Source of the DNA: Ovoidimarina sp038744785
GTDB lineage: Bacteria > Pseudomonadota > Alphaproteobacteria > Rhodobacterales > Rhodobacteraceae
Length of the DNA: 64,000 nt
Direction of reading: 5' to 3'
NCBI GenBank assembly: GCA_038744785.1
Contig: JBCDLX010000006.1
Location: forward strand, 124,001-188,000
Shown here: positions 35,196 through 44,211 of the stretch, one piece after another
Position numbering within the stretch: the stretch's first letter is position 1
Layout of the letters: the number at the start of each line of letters is the position of its first letter
Notes under the pieces: generated by a model
Database searches by the model: none
What the model saw: only the letters and a program-made list of their open reading frames with translations
What the model was told of the DNA's origin: nothing
Position numbers and translations under genes: made by a program

Positions 35196-36569
35196 ATGAC
35201 AGAAGAATCCTGGGGGGACATTCGTGAAAATCTTATCGAGCAGGTCGGACGCAATAACTACGTAAACTGGATCGAGCCTTTGGAATTCTCGGTTCTCGAG
35301 AATGGGGTCGCAACGTTCTGGGTCCCGACACAATTTATGGGCACCTGGGTTTCGCGCCACTTCGGCGACCAAATCCTGAAAGAGTTAAAGGGCAACGGCG
35401 CAACGGTCAGCCGCGTCGAGTTCACGGTGCCGATGCAGCGTGGAAACGGGGCCATTCGCAAGCCGAAATCCTTGGAACCTAACGGGCAGGACGATGTCAT
35501 GTCCAAGTCCGATGCACACGATACCGGGCTGCCCGGCGCGCCGCTCGATGGCCGTTTCAACTTTGACAGCTTCGTTGTCGGCAAGCCGAACGAGCTTGCC
35601 CACGCCGCCGCCCGGCGCGTTGCAGAAGGCGGTCAGGTCACGTTCAATCCGCTATTCCTTTACGGCGGCGTCGGACTGGGGAAAACGCATCTCATGCACG
35701 CTATTGCATGGGAGCTTAAAACACGCCGCCCGGATCTTCGCGTGGTGTATCTATCGGCCGAACAATTCATGTACCGCTTCGTGCAGGCCCTTCGCGAGCG
35801 CGACATGATTGCGTTCAAACAGCTGTTTAGATCCGTCGATGTCCTTATGGTCGATGATATTCAGTTCATCGCCGGGAAGGACGCAACGCAGGAAGAGTTC
35901 TTTCATACATTCAATGCGCTTGTGGACCTCAACAAGCAGATCATTTTGTCCGCCGACCGCGCACCAACCGAGATCACGGGGATCGAAGACCGGATCGCAA
36001 GCCGCATGCAATCTGGCCTTGTCGCCGATCTCCACCCGACGAACTATGAATTGCGGCTGGGCATCCTACAACAAAAGGTCGAGCAGTACTCTGAGCAGTT
36101 TCGCGGGCTGGAGATTGCGGATGGCGTTCTGGAATTTCTTGCGCACCGAATTTCCTCGAACGTCCGGGTTCTAGAGGGTGCGTTGATGCGCCTGTTTGCC
36201 TTTGGCTCGCTTGTCGGACGCGAGATCAATTTGGAGCTGACGCAGGACTGTTTGGCTGACATTCTGCGTGCCTCTGACCGAAAGATCACCGTCGAGGAAA
36301 TCCAGCGGAAAGTTTCGGATCACTACAATATACGTTTATCCGATTTAATCGGCCCGAAGCGGCTCCGAACCTTTGCCCGGCCCCGACAGATCGCAATGTA
36401 TCTCTCCAAACAACTGACCTCGCGAAGCCTTCCCGAGATCGGACGCCGTTTCGGCGGGCGCGATCATACCACGGTCATGCATGGGGTTCGCCGCATCGAA
36501 GAACTGAAGGCGAAAGACAACCAGATTGCCGAAGACTTGGAACTATTGCGTCGGTCGCTAGAGGCTTAG
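35196..36569 (+). CDS. dnaA: Chromosomal replication initiator DnaA
   Basis: DnaA opens oriC. It has 457 residues from the chosen ATG; an open frame continues 89 residues upstream but does not resemble DnaA. Domain I starts WGDIRENLIEQVGRNNYVNW. The AAA+ domain begins FNFDSFVVGKPNELAHAAA, with Walker A GGVGLGKT (Lys163) and Walker B VDVLMVDDIQFI. The C-terminal DNA-binding signature is GRRFGGRDHTTVMHGVRRIE. It is convergent with a GntR gene 7 bases downstream. Confidence 0.97.
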   Translation: MTEESWGDIRENLIEQVGRNNYVNWIEPLEFSVLENGVATFWVPTQFMGTWVSRHFGDQILKELKGNGATVSRVEFTVPMQRGNGAIRKPKSLEPNGQDDVMSKSDAHDTGLPGAPLDGRFNFDSFVVGKPNELAHAAARRVAEGGQVTFNPLFLYGGVGLGKTHLMHAIAWELKTRRPDLRVVYLSAEQFMYRFVQALRERDMIAFKQLFRSVDVLMVDDIQFIAGKDATQEEFFHTFNALVDLNKQIILSADRAPTEITGIEDRIASRMQSGLVADLHPTNYELRLGILQQKVEQYSEQFRGLEIADGVLEFLAHRISSNVRVLEGALMRLFAFGSLVGREINLELTQDCLADILRASDRKITVEEIQRKVSDHYNIRLSDLIGPKRLRTFARPRQIAMYLSKQLTSRSLPEIGRRFGGRDHTTVMHGVRRIEELKAKDNQIAEDLELLRRSLEA

Positions 36570-36575
36570 GGCCAC

Positions 36576-37244
36576 CTAAACGATCAGCATGCGCAACCCC
36601 TGCGTCACGTCTGTCCTGACGGCGAGACGCAGGCCCGGTTCGTCACCAGCCCGTAAGGCGGCCACGATCAGCCGGTGGTGGGGCGGAACTTCTTTCCGCT
36701 GCAGACGACCGTAAAGCTTGCGCATTGTCGGGCCAAGCTGCAGCCAGACGGTCTCGGCCATAGCCAACATCGCCGGTGCTTGCGCCCTAAGATAAAGGGT
36801 CCGATGAAACTCAAGATTGGTTCGGATGTAGCCCACCGCGTCGCACCGTGCGACAACTTCGGCCAAGCCGCTATTGATGACTTCAAGGCGCTCAATCAGG
36901 GCAATGTGGGCACGCGGCAGCGCGCGACTGGCCAGTTCCGTCTCCAGAAGCGCCCGCAGGGCGGCCAACTCCTCGATGCGGTCGTTCGAAAGCTCGGGCG
37001 CGGTGACCCGACCAGAAGGCGAAAGTGTCAGCGCGCCTTCGGCGACCAGCCGACGCACTGCCTCGCGCGCTGGTGTCATAGATACTCCGAACTCCTCACC
37101 GATTCCACGCAATGTCATGGCCGCGCCGGGTTCGACCTCGCCATGCATAAACCGTGACCGGAGCACGCGGTAAACACGGTCATGCGCTGCCTGGGACGGG
37201 CTAGGTGCTGGATTGACCGGAGGCTCGGAAGGACGGATCAGCAT
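36576..37244 (-). CDS. GntR-family regulator, FCD (FadR) subgroup
   Basis: The protein has 222 residues. The N-terminal winged helix-turn-helix (about 22-85) contains AAMTLRGIGEEFGVSMTPAREAVRRL. The FCD effector domain follows, with metal-ligand type residues in the LEFHRTLYLRAQ and HHRLIVAALRAGD stretches. The target is unknown, since neighbouring genes are housekeeping. A perfect 12-bp palindrome 8 bases before the start suggests autoregulation. Confidence 0.9.
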   Translation of the reverse strand: MLIRPSEPPVNPAPSPSQAAHDRVYRVLRSRFMHGEVEPGAAMTLRGIGEEFGVSMTPAREAVRRLVAEGALTLSPSGRVTAPELSNDRIEELAALRALLETELASRALPRAHIALIERLEVINSGLAEVVARCDAVGYIRTNLEFHRTLYLRAQAPAMLAMAETVWLQLGPTMRKLYGRLQRKEVPPHHRLIVAALRAGDEPGLRLAVRTDVTQGLRMLIV

Positions 37245-37251
37245 ACCTCAA

Positions 37252-37263
37252 ATGTGATCACAT
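37252..37263. promoter_or_regulatory. Palindromic operator candidate for the GntR/FCD gene
   Basis: A perfect palindrome, ATGTGATCACAT, lies 8 bases upstream of the regulator's ATG and just before its ribosome-binding GAGG. The size and position fit an autoregulatory GntR site. Confidence 0.5.
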
Positions 37264-37275
37264 GCCCTGCGGGGG

Positions 37276-37962
37276 TCAATCCCCGAAGCTGTATCGATGA
37301 AGGTCCGGTCCGTCCGACCGAAGCCAATCGCGATGGTCCCGCCACTTGGGACAAAGATCGCCGACAAGCGCCCAAAACGCGCGCGAGTGGTCCATATGCA
37401 CAAGATGCGCGACTTCGTGCGCCGCCACGTAGTCCAGGATTTCAGGGGGTGCCATGGCCAACCGCCAAGAGAACATCAAGCGTCGTTCGGACGTACATGA
37501 GCCCCAGCGCGATCTCGTGTCGCGTAGCGAGATCGCCGCATAGGGTCTACCAACTTCAGCGGCGTAGCGATCAGCCGCGGAGACCAGACGGTCGTGGGCC
37601 AAAGTGCGCAACAGGCCCCGTGCCGCGGCACCGGCGCGATCCTCTGGAACCACCATGTAGCCGGGCATCAAACGCGCACGGAGCCCGGATTCCAGACGGA
37701 AGGGCCATCCTTCCACCGGAAGTTCGATACCAATGCGCACCTTAATCTGCGATGGGACCTGCGCCAGGGCCTGGGCGATCCAGTCAGACCGCTCTTCGGC
37801 AAAGGCGCGTGCCTCAGCAGTCCCGACATGTCTTGGCAGCGTCAGCGTCACCCGCCCGTCAAGCGACGAAACCCGCAACGAAAGCCGCCGTGCCTGGCGC
37901 GAACGCTTCACGGCAACATCAATGCCTGGTGCCACGGAAAGCGTGATCGGTTGGTCTGCCAA
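37276..37962 (-). CDS. YgjP-like zinc metallopeptidase-type protein (DUF45)
   Basis: The protein has 228 residues. The zinc motif HEVAH (residues 182-186) is followed by HMDHSRAFW, supplying a third ligand, as in YgjP/WLM proteins. The TRSRWGSCTSERRLMFSWRL block is also diagnostic. It is predicted to be cytoplasmic. Substrate unknown. Confidence 0.88.
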   Translation of the reverse strand: MADQPITLSVAPGIDVAVKRSRQARRLSLRVSSLDGRVTLTLPRHVGTAEARAFAEERSDWIAQALAQVPSQIKVRIGIELPVEGWPFRLESGLRARLMPGYMVVPEDRAGAAARGLLRTLAHDRLVSAADRYAAEVGRPYAAISLRDTRSRWGSCTSERRLMFSWRLAMAPPEILDYVAAHEVAHLVHMDHSRAFWALVGDLCPKWRDHRDWLRSDGPDLHRYSFGD

Positions 37963-38097
37963 ATGCTCTCTGCCTCTTGTCCTCTCTCTGCCGTCACACT
38001 AGCTGTCCGATCGCTATCCCGAAAGCCTTTGACACGTGTCGGGCGTTGTGGCAGGGGACGCCTTTGCGCTGCCAAGTGAACGAACGAAGGAATGCAC

Positions 38098-38430
38098 ATG
38101 CCCAAGGAAGAATGGGGCACGAAGCGGGTATGCCCGACGACCGGTAAGCGGTTCTATGATCTGAACAAGGACCCGATCGTCAGCCCCTATACCGGCGAGG
38201 TTGTCACCCTGGACACCGGCAAAACCACCCGCACGATGGTGGCCGACAAAGCGGACAAAGACGCCAAAGAGGAGGCGCTTACCGACGACGAAGATGTCGT
38301 ACTGGAAGAAGACGACGATGAAGCAGGTGATGTCGATCTCGGTGACGATGTCCTTGAGGATGATGACGAGAACGATGACGTTTCCCTTGATGACATTGCC
38401 GATGTCGCAGGCGATGATGACGACAACTGA
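38098..38430 (+). CDS. TIGR02300 family acidic protein
   Basis: The protein has 110 residues. The N-terminal half has the conserved pattern WGTKRVCPTTGKRFYDLNKD and a nearby PIVSPYTGE. The C-terminal half is a run of Asp and Glu. The family is widespread in alphaproteobacteria and of unknown function. An ATG six bases upstream is an alternative start. Confidence 0.9.
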   Translation: MPKEEWGTKRVCPTTGKRFYDLNKDPIVSPYTGEVVTLDTGKTTRTMVADKADKDAKEEALTDDEDVVLEEDDDEAGDVDLGDDVLEDDDENDDVSLDDIADVAGDDDDN

Positions 38431-38475
38431 CACCTGATTTTCCTTGAATTGGCAGTCCGCCTGCCATAGAGACCT

Positions 38476-38499
38476 CGGGCGGGCGACAAAGCCCACCCG
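38476..38499 (+). terminator. Hairpin between TIGR02300 gene and tRNA-Ala
   Basis: A 9-bp stem with one C-A mismatch (CGGGCGGGC/GCCCACCCG) and a 6-base loop lies 46 bases after the stop codon and 3 bases before the tRNA. There is no T-run. It could be a weak terminator or a processing signal for the tRNA leader. Confidence 0.35.
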
Positions 38500-38502
38500 G
38501 AT

Positions 38503-38578
<76 letters not shown>

Positions 38579-38751
38579 GAAACCTTTTGTCAGGTTGTGC
38601 ATACCGTCAGTAAAAACTCGAGAAATAGGGGGCAATCGCCTCCTCTGACTCTCTGTTTTACCGAATAGGCGTGTCACAACGTGGCATCCAGTGTCCGCAG
38701 TCCGGTGGAATTGGTGGTGCAACGCAGCACCACGCCGGGATCCATTGCACC

Positions 38752-39010
38752 ATGTCCAAACGAACCGACGCCCAGATTCTCGCAGCCCGCCCGGGATCAA
38801 CGGTTCAGAAACGATCGAACGGCCCCGGGCTGTTCCTGTAGACCACATAAAGAGGAACCGGGGATGGAGGTTCCACTATCGGTTTGGCGGCAAGCAGATG
38901 TCCGCGTACTTTGGTCCCCGTCCGACCGTAAGTCCCAAGGCCGACGACAAAGCCCGGCATAAGGCAGGCAGCCAACCGGCCGGAGCGAGGCGTAGACCTG
39001 ACAGCTTGTC
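38752..39010 (+). pseudogene. Decayed P4-type tyrosine integrase (N-terminal arm-binding domain remnant)
   Basis: Starting at an ATG 174 bases downstream of the tRNA, the frame reads MSKRTDAQILAARPPG, then NGPGLFL, then hits TAG at 38839. The homology resumes in another frame as NRGWRFHYRFGGKQ, then YFGPRPTVSPKADDKA. This is the order of the DUF4102 arm-DNA-binding domain of P4/IntS integrases (SDGPGLYL...W.FRYRFGGK...LGTYP.VSLADAR). A further shift seems to give GVDL at the end. The catalytic domain is missing. It marks an old tRNA-Ala integration site. Confidence 0.7.
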
Positions 39011-39432
39011 GGCTCTGGGGCGCGCGCATCTGTGACTGCCGTGTCACCGACGAACGTTGTCACCCTGCCTCTGGCGGCAGCTATAGCGCAAAGCGGATAA
39101 AATCGCATGCTCGACGACTGGCGCCTGCTCGTCTTCGTTGACAAATGATGCCCCGATTTCGCGCACACTCCTAAAGCAGTATCTGAACGCAAATCTTGTA
39201 GCGCAACCGATGTGGTTTGAGACGGACCCTGGCCTGTGGCGATCTGCAGTTGTTTCAGTGTTCCAATTGGCTGCGAGGGTAGCCGGCATCGCGTCATCGA
39301 GACCAGTAGCTGCACCTTGAAGCTGGCGCAGTCGCCATCAAATGTCGTCGCTTTCGCGCAAGCCGTGAAATGCATAACATGCCCTCTAACGGTACCTATG
39401 ATCGATCACGAATTCAAAGGGGAGAGTGCGTT
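39011..39432. other. Degraded stretch between integrase relic and isomerase gene
   Basis: No convincing gene, RNA or repeat is seen. Open frames on the minus strand have no recognisable domain and no ribosome-binding site. It is probably the remains of the deleted island end plus the isomerase promoter. Confidence 0.5.
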
Positions 39433-40854
39433 GTGAAGCTTGGTCTTATCCGTGGCTCATTGCCTAGATACCTGCCGCATGAACACAACGTCTGGGGGGC
39501 TGCAGAAGCCGCTGTTGGTGCGCTTTGCGACGCAGAGGGCGCATCGCTTTTCGTTCTGCCTGACATTCCCATGGACGGACGCCAGACGCTGACAGCGCTC
39601 GATCAATGCCGCGCAGAAGGTGTCGACTATGTCCTACTACTGCATGGTGGCTTCACTATGGGTGACGTCGCTCGCACCGTCGCGGCTTCGGAGTTCCGCG
39701 CCGGGTTTTGGGCCGTTCCGGAGCCGACGCTGTCCGGCGATATCCAGCTAAACAGTTTTGTGTCGCTTAACATGTCCCTGTCGATTGCGCGCCAGGTCCG
39801 CGACCGCGCCGCCCGTCCGGTTCAATGGTATCACGGGGCGCCGGACAGCCCTGCCCTGCAAGATCGACTCCGCCATACTATTCGCGCAATCAAGGCGGCG
39901 AAATCTCTGTTCGGGGCGCGGATTGGCGTTATTGGCGGTCTTGCCATGACGTTTTACAACATGGAGACCTCAACCTCCGAGTTGCGAGCGCGGATTGGCG
40001 TGGAGGTCGCCCATCACGACATTCACGAATTAACGGGGCGCATGGCGGCCCAGGATGCCGGGCGCGTCGCTGCAGAGGTCGTTGCGATGGGCCAGGCGGC
40101 GGAAATTCTGGGAGTGTCAGAGACGCAAATGGCCCTGACCGCTCAGGCAGCCCTATCTCTAAAGGATATGGCGAACGAGGGCGAGTACGCCGCGCTCGCC
40201 GTTGCGGATTGGCCGGCCCTTCAAGAGAATCCCGGTATGCATCCCGGTGCAGCATTCTCGTGGCTCGAGGAAACGAGCCATATTCCCGTCGCAGCTGAAG
40301 GCGACGTGCTGGGTGCCGTAACGCAACTGGTGGCCAAATCGCTGACGGGCCGCGTTGGATATCTCTTGGATATGGCCGAGCCCGATCTTGAGTCCCGAAA
40401 GCTGCTGATGTGGCATGCGGGAGGTGGGCCGCTCTACCTCGCTGATGATGACGGCGCGCGGTGGGTGAATCATCCGACCATCACCCGCGGTGATCCGGAC
40501 CCGGTCGATGTCGGCACGATCAGTGAACTGGTGTTCCGTGACGGGCCTGCGTCGGTCTTTCGCATCACGCGCAATGCCCACGCGGTCTTTGCTATGGAGG
40601 GGAACATCGTCGCACACGATCAGACCGGGTATATCGGATGTCGCGGGTGGATGGACGGGTTCCGGATGGATGGCACTAATGTCTCGATGGAGGATGTCGT
40701 GTCCACAGTGATGGCACACGGGATCGAGCACCACTTTGTATTGGTGCCGGGAGGCATTGCAGCAACGCTGACGGAGTTTTCCGGCTGGACAGGCATGCAG
40801 ATGCTGGAGCCGAAGCGGATGCGGGATCATCTGAACGCGCCTGACATGACCTGA
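39433..40854 (+). CDS. L-fucose/L-arabinose isomerase family protein
   Basis: The protein has 473 residues and belongs to the aldose-ketose isomerase superfamily (FucI/AraA-like). It would convert an aldose to its ketose in the cytoplasm with a divalent metal. N-terminal Rossmann-like half: VDYVLLLHGGFTMGDVART and RIGVIGGLAMTFYNM. C-terminal half: LLMWHAGGGPLYLADDDG, then RNAHAVFAMEGNIVAHD. The GTG with GGGGAG about 8 bases upstream is chosen over an ATG at 39370. It precedes a GH51/ABC/kinase operon, so a pentose or deoxyhexose substrate is likely; the exact sugar cannot be read. Confidence 0.8.
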   Translation: MKLGLIRGSLPRYLPHEHNVWGAAEAAVGALCDAEGASLFVLPDIPMDGRQTLTALDQCRAEGVDYVLLLHGGFTMGDVARTVAASEFRAGFWAVPEPTLSGDIQLNSFVSLNMSLSIARQVRDRAARPVQWYHGAPDSPALQDRLRHTIRAIKAAKSLFGARIGVIGGLAMTFYNMETSTSELRARIGVEVAHHDIHELTGRMAAQDAGRVAAEVVAMGQAAEILGVSETQMALTAQAALSLKDMANEGEYAALAVADWPALQENPGMHPGAAFSWLEETSHIPVAAEGDVLGAVTQLVAKSLTGRVGYLLDMAEPDLESRKLLMWHAGGGPLYLADDDGARWVNHPTITRGDPDPVDVGTISELVFRDGPASVFRITRNAHAVFAMEGNIVAHDQTGYIGCRGWMDGFRMDGTNVSMEDVVSTVMAHGIEHHFVLVPGGIAATLTEFSGWTGMQMLEPKRMRDHLNAPDMT

Positions 40855-40882
40855 ACACGACGGTGCAAGTGGCGGGCTATCG

Positions 40883-40900
40883 AATTGGTATCTACAAATT
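40883..40900. promoter_or_regulatory. Inverted repeat, candidate HutC/GntR operator
   Basis: AATTGGTA, two bases, TACAAATT: 16 positions with a single mismatch between the arms. It lies between the isomerase stop and the ABC operon. It resembles sites of HutC-type GntR regulators such as NagR (ATTGGTATAGACAA type) and a second site at 51708-51719. Confidence 0.5.
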
Positions 40901-41069
40901 AGATGTTGCAATTCGGTGCCCTCCCCATAGGCTGACGGCATGGAAATGGCTTGGGGCATCCGGCGCGCGTCGCTGGCTGCGCTCGGCCAACCAACAAGAA
41001 TATTAGGCGGCCCGCCGCAACGTCGGCGGTGTCACTGTCAAAAATTTGGCGACAGGGAGGAATCTACCG

Positions 41070-42341
41070 ATGACATCATTCCGAATAATCGCTCAGGCAG
41101 GTGTTGTAGGTGCGACGTTTGCCTTAGCGGCTCCGGCCAGTGCGCAGGATTTGCCCGGCTTCGACAGTTGGGACCAGGTGCTGGAGGAAGCCCGCGGCCA
41201 GACTGTGTTCTGGTACATGTGGGGCGGCTCTGACGCGATAAATGGATTTGTCGATACCTTCTATGGCGAGCCGCTGATGGAGGAATACGGCATCACCCTG
41301 GAAAGGGTGCCACTGGCCGATACGGTCGACGCGGTGAACCAGGTCATCAGTGAACAGGAAGCTGGCGCCGATGGCGATCGGGGTTCCATCGACATGATCT
41401 GGATCAACGGCGAAAACTTCGCGACCCTGCAGCAGGCGGACCTGCTTTTCGGGCCCTGGTCAGAGGGCATTCCTAACGGTGCCCTTGTTGACTGGGACAA
41501 CCCTGCCATCAACCTCGATTTCGGTCGCCCCGTTGAGGGGATGGAGAGCCCGTGGTCGAGCGCGCAATTCCACTTCATGTATGACAGCGCGCGCCTTGAC
41601 GAGGCCGACCTGCCGCGCTCCTACACGGGGCTTTCGGCTTGGATCGCCGAAAACCCCGGCCAGTTCACCTACGTGGCCCCCGGGCCCGGCGCCTTCATCG
41701 GCACCCGCTTCGTCAAGCAGCTGATGTTCGAGTTAAGCGGCGAACACGCGCAGTGGGTTGGGCCGTTTAGCGAAGATCTCTATAACGAATGGAGCGTTGC
41801 CGCTTGGCGGGAATTGCTTTCATGGGAAGAGAATCTTTGGCGCGGGGGGGAGACCTATCCCTCGACCGACGCCGATATGAAATCGCTGTTCGCCAATGGT
41901 GAGATCGAGTTCGCCTTTACCCAGTCGCCGTCCGGCGCGGCACCCGATATCGGGGCTGGCGTGGTGCCGCCGACAGCGCGCGCCTTCTCCTTCGACAACT
42001 ACATGATAGGGGATTTCAACTACCTGGCGATCCCCTTCAACGCGCCAAACAAGGCGGCCGCTCTTGTCACCGCCAACCTCGTGTTGCGCCCCGATCGGCA
42101 GGCCGCGCAGGTTCAGCCTCAAAACGGCTTCTGCTGCGGTTGGGCGATTGACGTCAACCGGGTGACAGACGCCGATCAGCTTGCCGCCATCGAAGAAGCG
42201 ATGATGAACCTTGGCGATGCAGCGGCCGATCCCGGCCGGTTGGCTGGAGCCCTCGTCGCCGACGTCGATGCCGAGTACCAAGCGCGCATTGAAGCCGATT
42301 GGCAGCGCTACGTGCTGCGCGGCGAACCGCTGCCCGAATAA
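41070..42341 (+). CDS. ABC transporter substrate-binding protein, YnjB-like
   Basis: The protein has 423 residues. The Sec signal peptide ends near residue 25 (APASAQD). The mature protein has the YnjB-type start VFWYMWGGSDAINGFVDTF and the block IDMIWINGENFATLQQADLL, plus a conserved FCCGWAIDVN near the C-terminus. It binds the imported solute in the periplasm; the YnjBCD family is poorly characterised. GGGAGG precedes the chosen ATG. It is first gene of a tightly packed operon. Confidence 0.85.
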   Translation: MTSFRIIAQAGVVGATFALAAPASAQDLPGFDSWDQVLEEARGQTVFWYMWGGSDAINGFVDTFYGEPLMEEYGITLERVPLADTVDAVNQVISEQEAGADGDRGSIDMIWINGENFATLQQADLLFGPWSEGIPNGALVDWDNPAINLDFGRPVEGMESPWSSAQFHFMYDSARLDEADLPRSYTGLSAWIAENPGQFTYVAPGPGAFIGTRFVKQLMFELSGEHAQWVGPFSEDLYNEWSVAAWRELLSWEENLWRGGETYPSTDADMKSLFANGEIEFAFTQSPSGAAPDIGAGVVPPTARAFSFDNYMIGDFNYLAIPFNAPNKAAALVTANLVLRPDRQAAQVQPQNGFCCGWAIDVNRVTDADQLAAIEEAMMNLGDAAADPGRLAGALVADVDAEYQARIEADWQRYVLRGEPLPE

Positions 42342-42409
42342 CCTTCTCAATGGACCGGCGGCGGCCTGTTTGCGCCGCCGTTCCGCACTTTAACCTTCGA
42401 AGGCGTCCG

Positions 42410-43285
42410 ATGTCCTGGGACAGGATACGAATTGCGGTCATGTTGGCCCCGACGATGGTTATCATCACCGTGCTGTTCTTTGGCAGCCTCGGCTACGGTC
42501 TCCTGCAAAGCCTTGGATACCAGCCCAATATTGGCACAACGGAACTAAGCCTCGATGCGTATCGGTCGGTGCTATTCGATCCGGATATCGCCTCACGCTT
42601 CTGGCCAGGGCTCTGGCTCAGCCTTTGGGTCGCTTTGGTTAGCACATTCGTCTCGGCGGCGATTGCCATCGGCGTCGCGCTTTTGTTGCGGCGCACCTTT
42701 GTGGGCAAGAAGCTCGCCGTCTTCTTCTTCCAGCTCAACCTACCGATCCCGCATCTGGTTATCGCGGTTGGCATGCTGATGCTGTTCTCCCAAAGCGGGC
42801 TGACGTCGCGACTTCTCGGTGAGTTCGGGATTATCTCCTCACCGCGCGACTTTCCACCACTGACTCGCGACCCGTACGGCATCGGCATCATCCTGGCCTA
42901 TATTTGGAAAGAGGTTGCGTTCTTTGGCATCATCGTCCTCGCGATCCTTCAATCGCTTGGCGAGGACTACGAATCCGTCGCCCAAAGCCTTGGCGCGAAC
43001 CGTTGGCAGCGTTTTCGAACGGTCACTCTGCCCCTGATCATGCCCGGGCTTCTGTCCGCGTCCATCATTGTCTTTGCCTTTACCTTCGGCACCTATGAGG
43101 TACCCCGCATTCTGGGTGTGCAGCATCCCAAGATGCTGCCAGTTCTGGCACTCGATTTCTTCCTAAACCCCGATCTAAACGCCCGAGCCGAGGGTATGGC
43201 GCTGAGCATGATCATCGCGGTAATCGTGTTCGTTCTGGTCTTCTTTTACATGTGGATCACAGCGCGCACCGTGCGGAAGGATTGA
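42410..43285 (+). CDS. ABC transporter permease (first)
   Basis: The protein has 291 residues and six membrane helices, of the binding-protein-dependent permease (BPD) type. The EAA loop is seen in YESVAQSLGANRWQRFRTVTLPLIMPG. It pairs with the next gene to form the channel. The ATG at 42410 follows the SBP gene by 68 bases; an earlier start would overlap that gene and add an Arg-rich tail. Confidence 0.88.
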   Translation: MSWDRIRIAVMLAPTMVIITVLFFGSLGYGLLQSLGYQPNIGTTELSLDAYRSVLFDPDIASRFWPGLWLSLWVALVSTFVSAAIAIGVALLLRRTFVGKKLAVFFFQLNLPIPHLVIAVGMLMLFSQSGLTSRLLGEFGIISSPRDFPPLTRDPYGIGIILAYIWKEVAFFGIIVLAILQSLGEDYESVAQSLGANRWQRFRTVTLPLIMPGLLSASIIVFAFTFGTYEVPRILGVQHPKMLPVLALDFFLNPDLNARAEGMALSMIIAVIVFVLVFFYMWITARTVRKD

Positions 43286-43289
43286 CGCG

Positions 43290-44177
43290 ATGCGACAGGG
43301 TTTTTTCTATCTCACAGTCGGGTTCATCAGCCTCATGTTGGTGGCACCCGTGATCGCGTTCATGATCAACGCCTTCGCGTTCCGGTGGTTTTACCCTCAG
43401 CTCATCCCCGAAGAATGGAGCCTGCAGGCCTGGGAACGTTTGCGATTGATCCCACAGGAGGGGGAACGCAATTTCGCAGGCTTTGTCGATCTGTGGACCA
43501 GCGTCCCCGACGTGGTCAGCGCGCTTTGGCTCAGCCTTGCCATCGGCGGCACGGTGACCGGTCTTTCGGTCATTATCGGTCTTCCGGCGGCGCGCGCCCT
43601 CGGTCTTCACAAGTTCCGTGGCAAGCGGGTCGTCGAGTTTATGATCATCACCCCCACCATTCTGCCCCCCATTGCCTTTAGCCTTGGGCTTAACATCAAC
43701 TTCATCCGGTGGGATCTGGCGCTGCAGGATATGGGTATTCCCATTGATCTCGCAGGCAGCGTTATGGGCGTCAGCATCGTGCACCTTGTGCCTGTGATGC
43801 CCTATGTCGTGCTGACATTGAGCGGGGTGTTCGCCAACTACAATCCGGATTTCGAGGCCCAGGCGCGCAGCCTCGGCGCCAGACCATTGCGCATATTCTG
43901 GGACGTCACGCTGCCCGCCATATTGCCGGGGCTTTTCGTCGCGGCGCTTTTTGCGTTCCTCGTCTCCTGGAGCCAGTACCTCTTGACGTTCCTCATCGGT
44001 CAAGGGCGGGTGGTGACGCTGCCGATGCTGCTCTTTTCAGCCGCGGGCACGGGAAACAACGCGATGATTGCGGCGCTGTCGCTGGTTTTCATCGCGCCGG
44101 CGATCCTGATCCTGCTGGTGACCTCACGCTTCCTGTCGGGCGAGTCAAGCGCGGTGGGCGGGTTCGGTCGCGTATGA
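43290..44177 (+). CDS. ABC transporter permease (second)
   Basis: The protein has 295 residues and six membrane helices. The EAA loop is FEAQARSLGARPLRIFWDVTLPAILPG. It starts four bases after the first permease stop. In related YnjC proteins both permease halves are in one chain; here they are separate genes. Confidence 0.88.
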   Translation: MRQGFFYLTVGFISLMLVAPVIAFMINAFAFRWFYPQLIPEEWSLQAWERLRLIPQEGERNFAGFVDLWTSVPDVVSALWLSLAIGGTVTGLSVIIGLPAARALGLHKFRGKRVVEFMIITPTILPPIAFSLGLNINFIRWDLALQDMGIPIDLAGSVMGVSIVHLVPVMPYVVLTLSGVFANYNPDFEAQARSLGARPLRIFWDVTLPAILPGLFVAALFAFLVSWSQYLLTFLIGQGRVVTLPMLLFSAAGTGNNAMIAALSLVFIAPAILILLVTSRFLSGESSAVGGFGRV

Positions 44178-44211
44178 TGGGCGCAGCGCATATCAAGGGA
44201 GGTCGCCTGCC

